Positions 1 through 9,811 of a stretch of 38,549 bases of DNA are shown here, one piece after another. The first letter of the stretch is position 1. Every line of letters begins with the position of its first letter. The notes below the pieces were generated by a model. That model was given only the letters and a program-made list of their open reading frames with translations, made no database searches and was not told the origin of the DNA. The stretch is from Marinomonas vulgaris (GTDB lineage: Bacteria; Pseudomonadota; Gammaproteobacteria; Pseudomonadales; Marinomonadaceae). The stretch is from NCBI RefSeq assembly GCF_018145875.1, contig NZ_JAGSSV010000026.1, forward strand, positions 1 through 38,549. The letters are read 5' to 3'. The position numbers and the translations under genes were made by a program.

Positions 1-32
1 CTCTGAAGCCTTGTCCGTGTCAGCGAGGGCGT

Positions 33-60
33 ATATTAAGGATCTACAGATTTAGTGCAA
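33..60 (-). promoter_or_regulatory. Strong promoter, probably of an rRNA operon lying left of the window
   Basis: On the minus strand a -35 TTGCAC (55-60) is separated by 16 bases from a -10 TAATAT (33-38). A GC-rich discriminator follows, and A/T-rich UP-element-like sequence lies upstream (about 61-95). This is the style of stringently controlled rRNA promoters. In Pseudomonas tyrS is followed by a 16S rRNA gene in the same direction, which fits. The rRNA itself is outside the window, so the target is inferred. Confidence 0.6.
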
Positions 61-154
61 CCCTTTTTTGAAGAAAAACACGATTTATTTGAAATCCGTT
101 AACAAACGGCCTGAAACCGCCCTATATCACCATCAAATACACAACACCGTGAAC

Positions 155-179
155 AAAAAAGACGCCGAAGCGTCTTTTT
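155..179. terminator. Intrinsic terminator after tyrS
   Basis: A perfect GACGC/GCGTC stem (161-165 and 170-174) has A6 on the left and T5 on the right. Read on the minus strand it has a TTCG tetraloop followed by a T run, placed to end tyrS transcription before the downstream promoter. Confidence 0.8.
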
Positions 180-205
180 GAGTTGCACTGTAAAAGTCAG
201 CCAGC

Positions 206-1510
206 TTATTTAACAAACAAATGGTGCTTCTTCTTCCCCAATTTGACGAGAAAATACTTTCCATAGTAGCCAAGCTCTGAATTAAAAATATCAGCGGTGC
301 TCATATTGTCATCTAACCCTTTTGCGACGCCATTTACGAAAATAGAATTACGCTGTAATGCGTCTTTCACTTGTTTGCCGCTTGCAGCGAGGCCCGCATC
401 CGCCATCAAACTAGTAAGCGGAGTCGAAGACAAATCAATCCCTTCAAGTGAACTGCTTGGAAGCCCATCTTGTTGGATCTGCTCTAAGTCTTGCTCACTA
501 AGCGAATCAACATTGCCACTAAATAAAGCTAAAGTAATACGTTCTGCCGCTTGCAACCCTTCTTCGCCATGAACCAGTTTAGTCACTTCATGAGCTAATA
601 TTGCCTGACCTTTTGGTTTACCCTCACTTTCTTGGTCTGCTTTTTCTATGTCGTTCACTTCATCTAGAGACAAGAAAGTAAAGAATCTCAAGAATTTATA
701 AACATCTGCATCTGCAGTGTTCATCCAAAATTGGTAAAAAGCGTATTGGCTTGTCTTCGCAGGATCCAGCCAAATTGCACCAGACTCTGTCTTACCAAAC
801 TTGGTACCATCAGATTTTGTAACTAAGGGAACCGTTAAGCCAAACGTCTGCGCTTGATTTTGACGTCGAGAAAGATCAATGCCACCAACAATGTTTCCCC
901 ATTGGTCGCTGCCACCCACTTGAAGCGTGCAGTCGTACATTCGATTCAGTTCGGCAAAGTCCATTCCTTGCAACAACGCATAGGAAAATTCAGTAAAAGA
1001 TATACCTGCACCTTCTCGATTAAGTCGCTGCTGCACTGATTCTTTGTTGATCATGGCATTTACCGAGAAATGCTTACCAACATCTCTTAGGAAATCTAGC
1101 ATGCTCATTTCGCCAGCCCAATCAAGGTTATTGACCACTTTAGCTGAATTTGCCACACCGTCGAACTTAATAAACTGGCTCACTTGTCCTTTTATTTTCT
1201 CAGCCCAGCCGGCTACTACATCAGAAGTATTTAACTGTCGCTCAACGGCTTTAAAGCTAGGATCGCCAATAAGCCCCGTTGCGCCACCCACTAATGCAAT
1301 CGGTTTATGGCCAGCATCTTGAAAGCGCTTCAGCACTAAAAGTGGTACTAAATGACCAAGATGCAAGCTGTCTGCAGTAGGATCAAAACCACAATAAAGA
1401 GTACGACTTCCGCTATCTAGGTGTTTTTTAAGCTCATCTTCCGCTGTCATTTGTGCGATAAGTCCACGAGCTTGCAAGTCGTTTAAAAGGTCGTTACTGC
1501 TTACAGTCAT
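206..1510 (-). CDS. tyrS: Tyrosyl-tRNA synthetase
   Basis: Cytoplasmic class I aminoacyl-tRNA synthetase that charges tRNA-Tyr with tyrosine using ATP. The HIGH-type signature is visible as HLGH in the N-terminal Rossmann region. The KMSKS-type loop appears as KFGKT, the variant typical of the TyrS (E. coli-like) subfamily. The C-terminus has an S4-like RNA-binding stretch (around [17 protein letters not shown]). The open frame extends 14 codons upstream, but MTVSSNDLL at 1510 is the more natural start and gives 434 aa, close to the family norm. It is divergent from the M23 peptidase gene, and a TTCG-loop terminator follows. Function follows from clear family recognition. Confidence 0.97.
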   Translation of the reverse strand: MTVSSNDLLNDLQARGLIAQMTAEDELKKHLDSGSRTLYCGFDPTADSLHLGHLVPLLVLKRFQDAGHKPIALVGGATGLIGDPSFKAVERQLNTSDVVAGWAEKIKGQVSQFIKFDGVANSAKVVNNLDWAGEMSMLDFLRDVGKHFSVNAMINKESVQQRLNREGAGISFTEFSYALLQGMDFAELNRMYDCTLQVGGSDQWGNIVGGIDLSRRQNQAQTFGLTVPLVTKSDGTKFGKTESGAIWLDPAKTSQYAFYQFWMNTADADVYKFLRFFTFLSLDEVNDIEKADQESEGKPKGQAILAHEVTKLVHGEEGLQAAERITLALFSGNVDSLSEQDLEQIQQDGLPSSSLEGIDLSSTPLTSLMADAGLAASGKQVKDALQRNSIFVNGVAKGLDDNMSTADIFNSELGYYGKYFLVKLGKKKHHLFVK

Positions 1511-1616
1511 TATGTTGATCCATTTCCTAATTAGTTTATCTTGCTTAAGCATTCAATTATAAAAGTAATATTGATAGGATTATAAGGCTTTTATAAAGAT
1601 TTTTCGGGTACATATT

Positions 1617-3032
1617 TTGATAAAGTTACTACCAACAAAGCATTTACTTCTTGTTGCAGCCATTAGTACGGCCATTGCGGTTGGACTGATTGCGCTTCCA
1701 GATGAACGCCAGTCTAAAAACGAACGGATTTCAATCACGGCGAATGCTGAAATAGTGGATCAATCTCAGCTTACTTTTAGTGACTTACAACCACTTTCTC
1801 CTCTCACAATTAAAGATAAATTAACCACTGTGTCTTTCCCGACAGAAGAGCCCATCACTGACGTTTACAACGCACCCGCACCTGAAGCTTTAGTCGCCAA
1901 GAAAAGTGCACCCAAATTCAAAGAACAATCAATTGTGATACAAAGTGGCGACTCTTTATCACGCGTACTTTCCAAAGGAGGCGTATCTGCTCAAGATATA
2001 TACAAGGTATCCCAAGCAGATAAAGATCAAAAAATGCTACTAAAAATGCGTCCCGGCCAAACGTTAAACTTCATCACAAATGAAGTAACAGGACAGTTGA
2101 CTGCATTAACCTTTGTAATTAATCGCTTAGATAGCGTCACATTTACACGCAATGAAGATCAATTTGAACGCTCGCAAAACACACGCACTCCTGACATTGT
2201 TCAAACCTACAAAGAGGCTGAAATTAACAACTCCCTCTTTGTTGATGGTTTGCGATCCGGCATTAGCCAACCCTTACTTATTGAGCTTGCTAATATTTTT
2301 GGCTGGGACATTGATTTCGCTTTAGATATTCGCAAAGGTGACAGCTTAAGTGTTCTTTTTGAAGAAAAATTACTAGATGGCGAAAAAATCGGCAACGGTA
2401 ACATTCTCGCTGCTCAGTTCATCAATAATGGGCGTACCTATCAAGCAATCAGATACGAAACTAAATCGGGTTCAAGCTATTACACTCCCGATGGCTTAGC
2501 CATGCGAAAAGCCTTTATTCGAACCCCGGTCGATTTCACTCGTATTTCTTCTAAATTTAACCCTAATAGGTTGCACCCTATTTTTAAAACTAGCCGCCCT
2601 CATCGTGGCGTCGACTACGCAGCGGCCAGTGGCACACCGGTAAAAGCAGCTGGCGATGGTAAAATCTCTTTTGCGGGCAAACAAAACGGTTATGGCAACG
2701 TGGTAATCATTGACCACGGCAAGGGATATCAAACCCTTTATGCCCATTTAAGGGGCTTTGCGAGAGGTACGAAACGCGGCGCTCGTGTACAGCAGGGTAA
2801 AATTATTGCTTATGTAGGGCAGACTGGTTGGGCCACAGGACCACATCTTCACTACGAGTTCAGAATCAATGGCACACACAAAAACCCAGTCACAGTAAAG
2901 TTACCAAATGATGATCCTATGCCAAAAAACGATCTGAAAAACTATCTGCCCTATGCAAAACAAATTGTGGCAACACTGTCCAACTCCCACTCACCCGCCT
3001 TTGCACAAAAACTTGCCGCACTTAGAAATTAA
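1617..3032 (+). CDS. M23-family murein endopeptidase (MepM/YebA-like)
   Basis: Probable periplasmic, membrane-anchored zinc D,D-endopeptidase that cuts peptidoglycan cross-links during growth. The start read here is TTG at 1617. An N-terminal hydrophobic segment (about residues 8-26) acts as signal or anchor. A LysM/OapA-like region (about residues 105-160) follows, then the LytM/M23 catalytic domain from about residue 325. The metal ligands are visible: HRGVD (His329, Asp333) and the HLH motif (410-412). The length of 471 aa is usual for MepM-type proteins. In Pseudomonas the gene beside tyrS is also an M23 peptidase, so the context matches. A TTGATA / TATAAA pair at 1571-1597 (15-base spacing) might be its promoter. 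The exact paralogue name is not certain. Confidence 0.9.
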   Translation: MIKLLPTKHLLLVAAISTAIAVGLIALPDERQSKNERISITANAEIVDQSQLTFSDLQPLSPLTIKDKLTTVSFPTEEPITDVYNAPAPEALVAKKSAPKFKEQSIVIQSGDSLSRVLSKGGVSAQDIYKVSQADKDQKMLLKMRPGQTLNFITNEVTGQLTALTFVINRLDSVTFTRNEDQFERSQNTRTPDIVQTYKEAEINNSLFVDGLRSGISQPLLIELANIFGWDIDFALDIRKGDSLSVLFEEKLLDGEKIGNGNILAAQFINNGRTYQAIRYETKSGSSYYTPDGLAMRKAFIRTPVDFTRISSKFNPNRLHPIFKTSRPHRGVDYAAASGTPVKAAGDGKISFAGKQNGYGNVVIIDHGKGYQTLYAHLRGFARGTKRGARVQQGKIIAYVGQTGWATGPHLHYEFRINGTHKNPVTVKLPNDDPMPKNDLKNYLPYAKQIVATLSNSHSPAFAQKLAALRN

Positions 3033-3053
3033 TAAAGCCGTTTTATTGAGCAT

Positions 3054-3083
3054 AAAAAAAGCAGCCAATTGGCTGCTTTTTTT
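3054..3083. terminator. Bidirectional intrinsic terminator
   Basis: A7-GCAGCC-AATT-GGCTGC-T7: a 6-bp GC stem extended by A:T pairs. It lies between the convergent M23 peptidase and thioredoxin genes and can serve both. Confidence 0.85.
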
Positions 3084-3106
3084 GTTTGATCTGTGTTTTA
3101 GCAAAA

Positions 3107-3433
3107 TTAGATAGCGCCGTTCACGAAATCAACAAGCTGTGACTTAGAAACTGCGCCAACTTTCGTCGCAACCACTTCACCACCTTTAACGATCAACAAA
3201 GTCGGAATACCTCGCACATTGTATTTTGGCGCTGTTTCTTGGTTTTCATCGACGTTCAATTTAACAACTTTTACTTTACCCGCAAATTCAGCCGCAACAT
3301 CTTCTAATACTGGGGCAATCATTTTACATGGACCACACCAAGGCGCCCAAAAATCAACGATTACAGGCATGTCTGAATTCAACACTTCTTCCGCGAATTG
3401 AGCATCTGTAATTTGAACTGTATTCTCACTCAT
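3107..3433 (-). CDS. trxA: Thioredoxin 1
   Basis: Small cytoplasmic dithiol oxidoreductase that reduces protein disulfides and is itself recycled by thioredoxin reductase. The 108-aa length is standard. The redox motif WCGPC is at residues 32-36, with the conserved cis-proline region RGIPTL further on. An AAAGGG ribosome-binding site sits 6 bases before the ATG. It stands alone: the HAD gene ends about 100 bases upstream on the same strand, and a bidirectional terminator follows. In many relatives rho is next to trxA; it is not here. Confidence 0.97.
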   Translation of the reverse strand: MSENTVQITDAQFAEEVLNSDMPVIVDFWAPWCGPCKMIAPVLEDVAAEFAGKVKVVKLNVDENQETAPKYNVRGIPTLLIVKGGEVVATKVGAVSKSQLVDFVNGAI

Positions 3434-3474
3434 ATATAAACCCTTTCAATCTGTATTAACTAATTAATGCGTCC

Positions 3475-3480
3475 ATCATA
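3475..3480 (-). promoter_or_regulatory. Candidate extended -10 promoter of trxA
   Basis: On the minus strand TGGTATGAT gives an extended -10 (TG-N-TATGAT). The -35 (TTCTTA, 17 bases upstream) is poor, as is common with extended -10 promoters. It lies 42 bases before the trxA start. Confidence 0.4.
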
Positions 3481-3536
3481 CCACTAAATCAATGGGGTAA
3501 GAATGCGTTCGCTTCAATTAAAGCCATAGAAAAATG

Positions 3537-4250
3537 CTATAGCATTAATGACCGAATAACCGTCGGCAATTCAAGTAAGGAGTGTACTTCTGCATTAGAT
3601 GGCATTCCCCAATCATCACCCCATCGCTGGGCACCATGACGATTGAACCACACGCTTCTGGCCCCTGCGTTTGACGCACCAAACACATCATCAACAGGAT
3701 GATCTCCGATATGAATCAACTCCGATAAATCTACTCCGGCTTTTTGAGCCGCCGCGGAAAACACATCAATAGAAGGTTTCGCTACGCCAAGCTGATCCGC
3801 TCTAATCGCAAAGTCAAAATACTGACCTAACCCAACATAGGGATGAAAAACATCCGCATTGCCGTTGGTTATCACCCCTAACGTATACTCCTGGCTCAGA
3901 GCTTCCAGCACATCAACAGTATGTGGGTATAAATCAACTTTTTGACGCCATTCGCAAAAGTGCGCTAACGCTGCGCTCGCAATTGCATCTGCCTCTTCTG
4001 TGGGTAAACCAAATTGTTTTAGCGCAACCTTGTAAATAGCCAATCGTAGCTCAGTTAAATTTGGCGCAAGCTGAGGAGAGGCTTCAAGCACTTGCGCCTT
4101 TATCTCTTCTCTTATTGCCATCGGGAATTGTTCATTAAACCCTGGGAAGCGCTCATCAAACCAAGAAGACATGGCGTATTCAGCACGCATGATAACGGGA
4201 GCCACATCCCATAAGGTATTGTCTAAATCAAACGTAACTAACACACTCAT
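3537..4250 (-). CDS. HAD-superfamily hydrolase, YigB-like phosphatase
   Basis: Predicted cytoplasmic small-molecule phosphatase of the haloacid dehalogenase superfamily. Motif I is DLDNT with the nucleophile and acid pair at Asp8 and Asp10. Motif II is in VITNGNAD. Motif III/IV is the HIGDHPVDDV stretch. The length of 237 aa fits the YigB group, whose E. coli member dephosphorylates FMN; the substrate here is inferred only. The start codon overlaps the stop of the upstream DUF484 gene as ATGA, so translation is probably coupled. In E. coli yigB is in the dapF operon but separated from the DUF484 gene by xerC; here that gene is absent. Confidence 0.88.
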   Translation of the reverse strand: MSVLVTFDLDNTLWDVAPVIMRAEYAMSSWFDERFPGFNEQFPMAIREEIKAQVLEASPQLAPNLTELRLAIYKVALKQFGLPTEEADAIASAALAHFCEWRQKVDLYPHTVDVLEALSQEYTLGVITNGNADVFHPYVGLGQYFDFAIRADQLGVAKPSIDVFSAAAQKAGVDLSELIHIGDHPVDDVFGASNAGARSVWFNRHGAQRWGDDWGMPSNAEVHSLLELPTVIRSLML

Positions 4251-4912
4251 GGGATCAACCTCAGTAATATGGCACTTAATAAATCGGCAAGGTACTGTAG
4301 AAAAAGCGTTCCTTTTTCTTGATCAAAGGCATGCTCAGTACTTGCCCCTAACACCAAAACACCGTACTTCTGAATATCTCCACCTTCTCTAGAGACAAGC
4401 GGCAACACCGCGACCGAATTAACAGCAGAGGCATTTTCGGCAAATAAATACTGCATTTCTGTATCTGATAATCTACCGCAATAACAATCGTCATGCTGAA
4501 TTACTCGAGCCAGAGCGTCATGATCTTCCGTTCGGTGATGAACTCTTACCGCACTGTCGTAGGCATGATCATACAAAACAAAAGCATGAAAAGAGGCATC
4601 AAAGTCATCCCGTACCATGTCACTTATCACCACAGCAAGGTCATCTAAAGTAGAACAAGTCAATCCTGCTAATACCAGGCGCCTACTTTTTTGCATCGTC
4701 AGCTCATTTTCACGGGCGACTTCCACCAGCCGTTCAAATTGACTTCGGTAGGCAGAGGTGGACTGTCGTAAAGTAGTCACTTGATATTCAAGTAAAGAAA
4801 TCACATTTCCACTAACAGGATGAGGAAGCGTCATGCTCTCTAACAAATCAGCATGCCGTGTGAAAAAGTCCGGCGTGTTTGATAAATATTGAACTATTTC
4901 CTCTTCGCTCAT
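4247..4912 (-). CDS. DUF484 family protein
   Basis: Conserved proteobacterial family of unknown biochemical role, with a GAF-like C-terminal half. It is usually found between dapF and xerC. MSEEEIVQYL at 4912 is the preferred start: it has a GAGG ribosome-binding site 4 bases upstream and begins 7 bases after the dapF stop, whereas the longer reading would overlap dapF by 23 bases. The N-terminus (EIVQYL...DFF, a polar helix near RQSTSAYRSQFERLVEVA) is typical of the family. Length is 221 aa. The stop overlaps the HAD start, consistent with one operon. No catalytic motif is visible. Confidence 0.85.
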   Translation of the reverse strand: MSEEEIVQYLSNTPDFFTRHADLLESMTLPHPVSGNVISLLEYQVTTLRQSTSAYRSQFERLVEVARENELTMQKSRRLVLAGLTCSTLDDLAVVISDMVRDDFDASFHAFVLYDHAYDSAVRVHHRTEDHDALARVIQHDDCYCGRLSDTEMQYLFAENASAVNSVAVLPLVSREGGDIQKYGVLVLGASTEHAFDQEKGTLFLQYLADLLSAILLRLIP

Positions 4913-4919
4913 GCTTCCT

Positions 4920-5750
4920 CTATAGGTAAATTTGACCTTCAAAAACCGTTTCAGCCGGACCCGTCATAAGAATAGGTGAGCCTTCGCCTTGCCATTCAAT
5001 ATGCAAATCACCGCCACGTAGATGGGCCGTCACTTTTGGTCCCAGCCAGCCTTGTTTTATACCCGCCACTACCGCGGCACAAGTTCCTGTTCCGCAGGCT
5101 TGAGTCTCCCCAACGCCGCGTTCATAAACACGCAGGTTAATTTCGCTAGGACTAATAACCTGCATAAAACCAACATTTACGTGTTGGGGAAATCGCTCAT
5201 GACACTCAAGCAAACGCCCTATAGTAGCAACCTCATCATCCACCAGCTGATCCACTTTAATCACTGCATGAGGATTACCCACAGAGACCGGCGTTAACCA
5301 ATACTCCGCATCGCCCGCCATAATACTGTAAAGCGACACATCTTCTTCGGCGGTGAAGGGCAAATCTTGTGGCGCAAAACTTGGCGTTCCCATATCAACC
5401 GTCACAAGGCCATCATTCATAACACGCAGCTGAATAGCGCCACGTTTTGTTTCCACATCAATAATACGCTTGTTCGTCAACTCACGATCCAAAACAAACT
5501 TGGCGAAGCAACGAGCACCGTTACCACAATGCTCTACTTCGCTGCCATCTGAGTTGTAAATACGGTAACGAAAATCCATCTCAGGCTGCGTTGGTGGCTC
5601 GACCACCAGCAATTGATCAAAGCCAATGCCCCAGTTGCGATCGCTTAATCTCTCGATTTGCTGTTTGTTAAAAAACACTTTTCGCGACACAGCGTCGACC
5701 ACCACAAAATCATTGCCTAGGCCATGCATCTTGGTAAATTTCAATAACAC
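4920..5750 (-). CDS. dapF: Diaminopimelate epimerase
   Basis: Converts LL-diaminopimelate to meso-diaminopimelate, the precursor of lysine and of the peptidoglycan cross-link. The two catalytic cysteines are visible in EHCGNGARC and ETQACGTGTC. A GTG start at 5750 gives LLKFTKMHGLGNDF at the N-terminus and the usual 276 aa. It is preceded at 6 bases by AAGGAG, which overlaps the lysA stop. The longer open frame to 5801 would run into lysA and has no support. It sits in the lptM-lysA-dapF-DUF484-HAD operon. Confidence 0.97.
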   Translation of the reverse strand: MLLKFTKMHGLGNDFVVVDAVSRKVFFNKQQIERLSDRNWGIGFDQLLVVEPPTQPEMDFRYRIYNSDGSEVEHCGNGARCFAKFVLDRELTNKRIIDVETKRGAIQLRVMNDGLVTVDMGTPSFAPQDLPFTAEEDVSLYSIMAGDAEYWLTPVSVGNPHAVIKVDQLVDDEVATIGRLLECHERFPQHVNVGFMQVISPSEINLRVYERGVGETQACGTGTCAAVVAGIKQGWLGPKVTAHLRGGDLHIEWQGEGSPILMTGPAETVFEGQIYL

Positions 5751-5760
5751 AATGCACTCC

Positions 5761-7014
5761 TTAAGCTGGCAATAATTGCTCACCAGCCAATTGGTGCTCA
5801 ATGGTTTCTCGAGCTCGAATCAGGTGTACTTCTTTGCCGTCTACCATGACTTCCGCCGCACGATTTCGGCTGTTGTAATTTGAAGACATCGTAAAACCAT
5901 ACGCACCTGCAGAACGCACTGCCAACAGACCGCCGGCTTGAATATCCAGTTCTCGATCTTTACCTAAGAAGTCACCTGTTTCGCAAATTGGTCCAACAAG
6001 GTCGTAGGTTCGCTTTCCTTCTGGTGTTGGTTGCAAAGAAACCGGCACAATATTCATCCAAGCACTGTACAAAGAAGGACGAATCAAATCGTTCATCGCA
6101 CCATCAATGATGGCAAAGTTCTTATGCGGCGTACATTTCAAAAATTCGACTTGTGTAACCAACACCCCAGCGTTAGCGGCAATAGAACGGCCTGGTTCAA
6201 AGGCCAAACTGATTTCTCTGCCTTGTATTTTATCAAGCAATAATTTTGCGTAATCGGCTGGCTCTGGCGGCACTTCATCGCGGTAGCGCACGCCCAACCC
6301 ACCGCCTAAATCTAGGTGTTTAATCGTGATACCAACCTCGGCAAGTTGATCAACTAAGCCAATTAATCGATCGAAAGTATCGAGGAAAGGCTTCAGTTCT
6401 GTTAACTGTGAGCCAATGTGGCAATCCACCCCCATTACATTTAGGTTAGGCAACTGGTGAGCAATTTGATAAATGCGCACAGCATCTTGAATATCGATGC
6501 CAAACTTATTTTCTTTTAAGCCCGTAGAAATATAAGGATGAGTTTTCGCATCCACGTCTGGGTTTACGCGCAAAGACACAGGGGCAATTTTGCCCATTTC
6601 ACCGGCCACTTGATCGAGGCGATGCAACTCGGCTTCAGATTCCACGTTAAAACAGTGGATACCCACTTCCAATGCTCGTCGCATTTCCAACGCTTGTTTA
6701 CCAAGCCCTGAGAACATCACTTTCGCCGGATCACCGCCCGCTTTAAGAACTCGCTCAAGCTCGCCAATCGATACAATATCGAAACCTGATCCTAAACGTG
6801 CCAATACGTTTAATATTGCAATGTTCGAACAGGCTTTCACGGCATAACAAATAAGCGTTGGGTGAGAGGCAAACGCATTGGCGTAAGCATTGTAATGGCG
6901 TTCAAGCGTGGCACGTGAGTAGACATAACATGGCGTGCCAAATTGATGAGCAACGTCCGACAGTGCAACCTCTTCCGCGTGCAAGGTTTGATTTGAGTAA
7001 TTAAAAAAGTCCAA
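5761..7014 (-). CDS. lysA: Diaminopimelate decarboxylase
   Basis: PLP-dependent alanine-racemase-fold enzyme that decarboxylates meso-diaminopimelate to lysine, the last step of the pathway. The PLP lysine is Lys60 in CYAVKACSN. The family signatures CHIGSQ, a glycine-rich phosphate-binding stretch (DLGGGLGVRY) and the C-terminal GPICETGD motif are present. Length is 417 aa. It lies 14 bases after lptM and 10 bases before dapF, so these genes form one operon and DapF feeds LysA directly. Confidence 0.97.
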   Translation of the reverse strand: MDFFNYSNQTLHAEEVALSDVAHQFGTPCYVYSRATLERHYNAYANAFASHPTLICYAVKACSNIAILNVLARLGSGFDIVSIGELERVLKAGGDPAKVMFSGLGKQALEMRRALEVGIHCFNVESEAELHRLDQVAGEMGKIAPVSLRVNPDVDAKTHPYISTGLKENKFGIDIQDAVRIYQIAHQLPNLNVMGVDCHIGSQLTELKPFLDTFDRLIGLVDQLAEVGITIKHLDLGGGLGVRYRDEVPPEPADYAKLLLDKIQGREISLAFEPGRSIAANAGVLVTQVEFLKCTPHKNFAIIDGAMNDLIRPSLYSAWMNIVPVSLQPTPEGKRTYDLVGPICETGDFLGKDRELDIQAGGLLAVRSAGAYGFTMSSNYNSRNRAAEVMVDGKEVHLIRARETIEHQLAGEQLLPA

Positions 7015-7028
7015 AAGGGGATCCTCAG

Positions 7029-7145
7029 TTATAAAGACGATTCTTGCTGCGCAGACGGCGCATCATCAGGTAAATAAAGCGCACCTTTGTTACCACAAGC
7101 CGCCAAAAATACGGCCAATATGCACACCGAAAACAACTTTAACAT
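7029..7145 (-). CDS. lptM: LptM (YifL)-type small lipoprotein
   Basis: Tiny outer-membrane lipoprotein of 38 aa. A hydrophobic signal (residues 3-14) precedes the lipobox LAAC with the modified Cys17. The mature part begins CGNKGALYLPDD, matching the family pattern CG-K-G-LYLP. In E. coli LptM assists maturation of the LptDE LPS translocon. The start at 7145 was chosen because the upstream extension (to 7214) is not signal-like. The position directly upstream of lysA-dapF is the conserved one for this family. Confidence 0.88.
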   Translation of the reverse strand: MLKLFSVCILAVFLAACGNKGALYLPDDAPSAQQESSL

Positions 7146-7322
7146 CGTCTTATCTCTTCTGTTTTTGATGTTCACAGTATACCTTGCAGCCTGTTCGTTT
7201 CCCAACCCTAGCAAGGCAATTACCTGGATATTCTTTACTTATTAAATGAATCCGCAACACTTGAATTTGGTATACTTGTCACAAGCTATACAGGCATCAA
7301 AATAACCTAGGACAATACTCTG

Positions 7323-8195
7323 TTGAATAAGAAGATCGCACCTTGGGCAGCGGCTCTTTTTTGTGCCGTGTCGATACACATTCTGATTTTCACCTTATCT
7401 GACGATGTAAGTTGGATGGGGTTTGATATGCCCACAACGTCTTCCCAGGCCAATTTTGAATTACTTTTGTTACCTAAAGACAACTCGTCTAATATCGAGA
7501 AAAACCGCACACCAACACCCCAGCAAGAAACCAATACAGTAAACAGAACCAGTGACGATATAGTGGCGGACCTTCCCAAAGATGACATCGAGTTAAACCC
7601 CACTGATTTGACTGAACCTATCCAGCTTATTGACACTGATGAGATAGACGTTGCGGGTACCCATTCTCTAGCAGACGATACTCTCAATATCGACAACACC
7701 TTGATTGAACCTAAGGAAGAAAACATCGACACATCTCTTGCTAGTGACCTAAATAAACCATTAGAAGCCATCACCTCAGATTTACCTCCTAGTGCAATTG
7801 ACCTCAGCAAACCAGACCTGCTGGACTTATCCAATGTGTCTCTTTCTCCAGATTTCAAAGACGAAAGTTTAACCAAGGTTTTTTCGGAAGAATTAAGAAA
7901 CAAAATCGCCGATTCAAAAGCCGCTCAACAAGAATATTCCAAAGGCTTATCGGCGGACACAGACTACCCCATCACCACAGACGCCGATGGCACTCGGTAT
8001 GTCAACATCAAGGGAGTTTGCTGGCGATTGCCACCTGAGGGAGATACTCAGGGTGAGGGTTGGGCAATTGTTTTCGATGGTTGCGGCATCAAGAACAAGT
8101 TGTTTCATTTTGAACTCAACATTGCACCGAGTATTTTCACCAATGAACTATTAGGACCAGAATCTCCTTTCTATATGGATCAATCCAGTAACTAG
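7323..8195 (+). CDS. Unrecognised membrane-anchored acidic protein
   Basis: I do not recognise this 290-aa protein. The apparent start is TTG at 7323, with AGGA about 10 bases upstream. Residues 7-25 form one hydrophobic segment after a short basic N-terminus (MNKK), so the protein is likely an inner-membrane-anchored periplasmic protein. Residues about 40-205 are low complexity and strongly acidic, rich in Asp, Glu, Thr, Pro and Leu. Residues about 215-290 look globular, with two cysteines (GVCWRLPPEG and FDGCG) that could form a disulfide. The layout (anchor, long linker, small terminal domain) resembles TonB-like or division-linked proteins, but no motif supports either. It lies where cyaY is found in some relatives, and it is not frataxin. 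Confidence 0.75.
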   Translation: MNKKIAPWAAALFCAVSIHILIFTLSDDVSWMGFDMPTTSSQANFELLLLPKDNSSNIEKNRTPTPQQETNTVNRTSDDIVADLPKDDIELNPTDLTEPIQLIDTDEIDVAGTHSLADDTLNIDNTLIEPKEENIDTSLASDLNKPLEAITSDLPPSAIDLSKPDLLDLSNVSLSPDFKDESLTKVFSEELRNKIADSKAAQQEYSKGLSADTDYPITTDADGTRYVNIKGVCWRLPPEGDTQGEGWAIVFDGCGIKNKLFHFELNIAPSIFTNELLGPESPFYMDQSSN

Positions 8196-8200
8196 ACACA

Positions 8201-8228
8201 AAAACGGCCACCTCTAGGCAGCCGTTTT
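8201..8228. terminator. Bidirectional intrinsic terminator
   Basis: AAAACGGC (8201-8208) pairs with GCCGTTTT (8221-8228) around a 12-base loop. It lies between two convergent genes, the acidic protein and argH. Confidence 0.75.
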
Positions 8229-8254
8229 AATCACTTTTTTCTGTTCAGTATTGC

Positions 8255-9655
<1,401 letters not shown>

Positions 9656-9811
9656 TCAGTCGGTTCCCACACAAATTCAAACAGCTGCCAAGAGTACAGT
9701 AAGCGCCTCGACTTATAAAGCATTGAAAGATGACGAACTTACCTTGAGCGGGTATCATGAAAGTTAAGTATTTACGGCTATTTGTCCGTCGACAACGCAT
9801 TAGGAGACCCA

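Noticed and set aside
7307..7903. 198-codon minus-strand frame opposite the acidic protein
   Set aside because: Serine/leucine-rich antisense of an acidic low-complexity coding region, typical artefact; the plus frame has signal anchor, and its C-terminal domain extends beyond.
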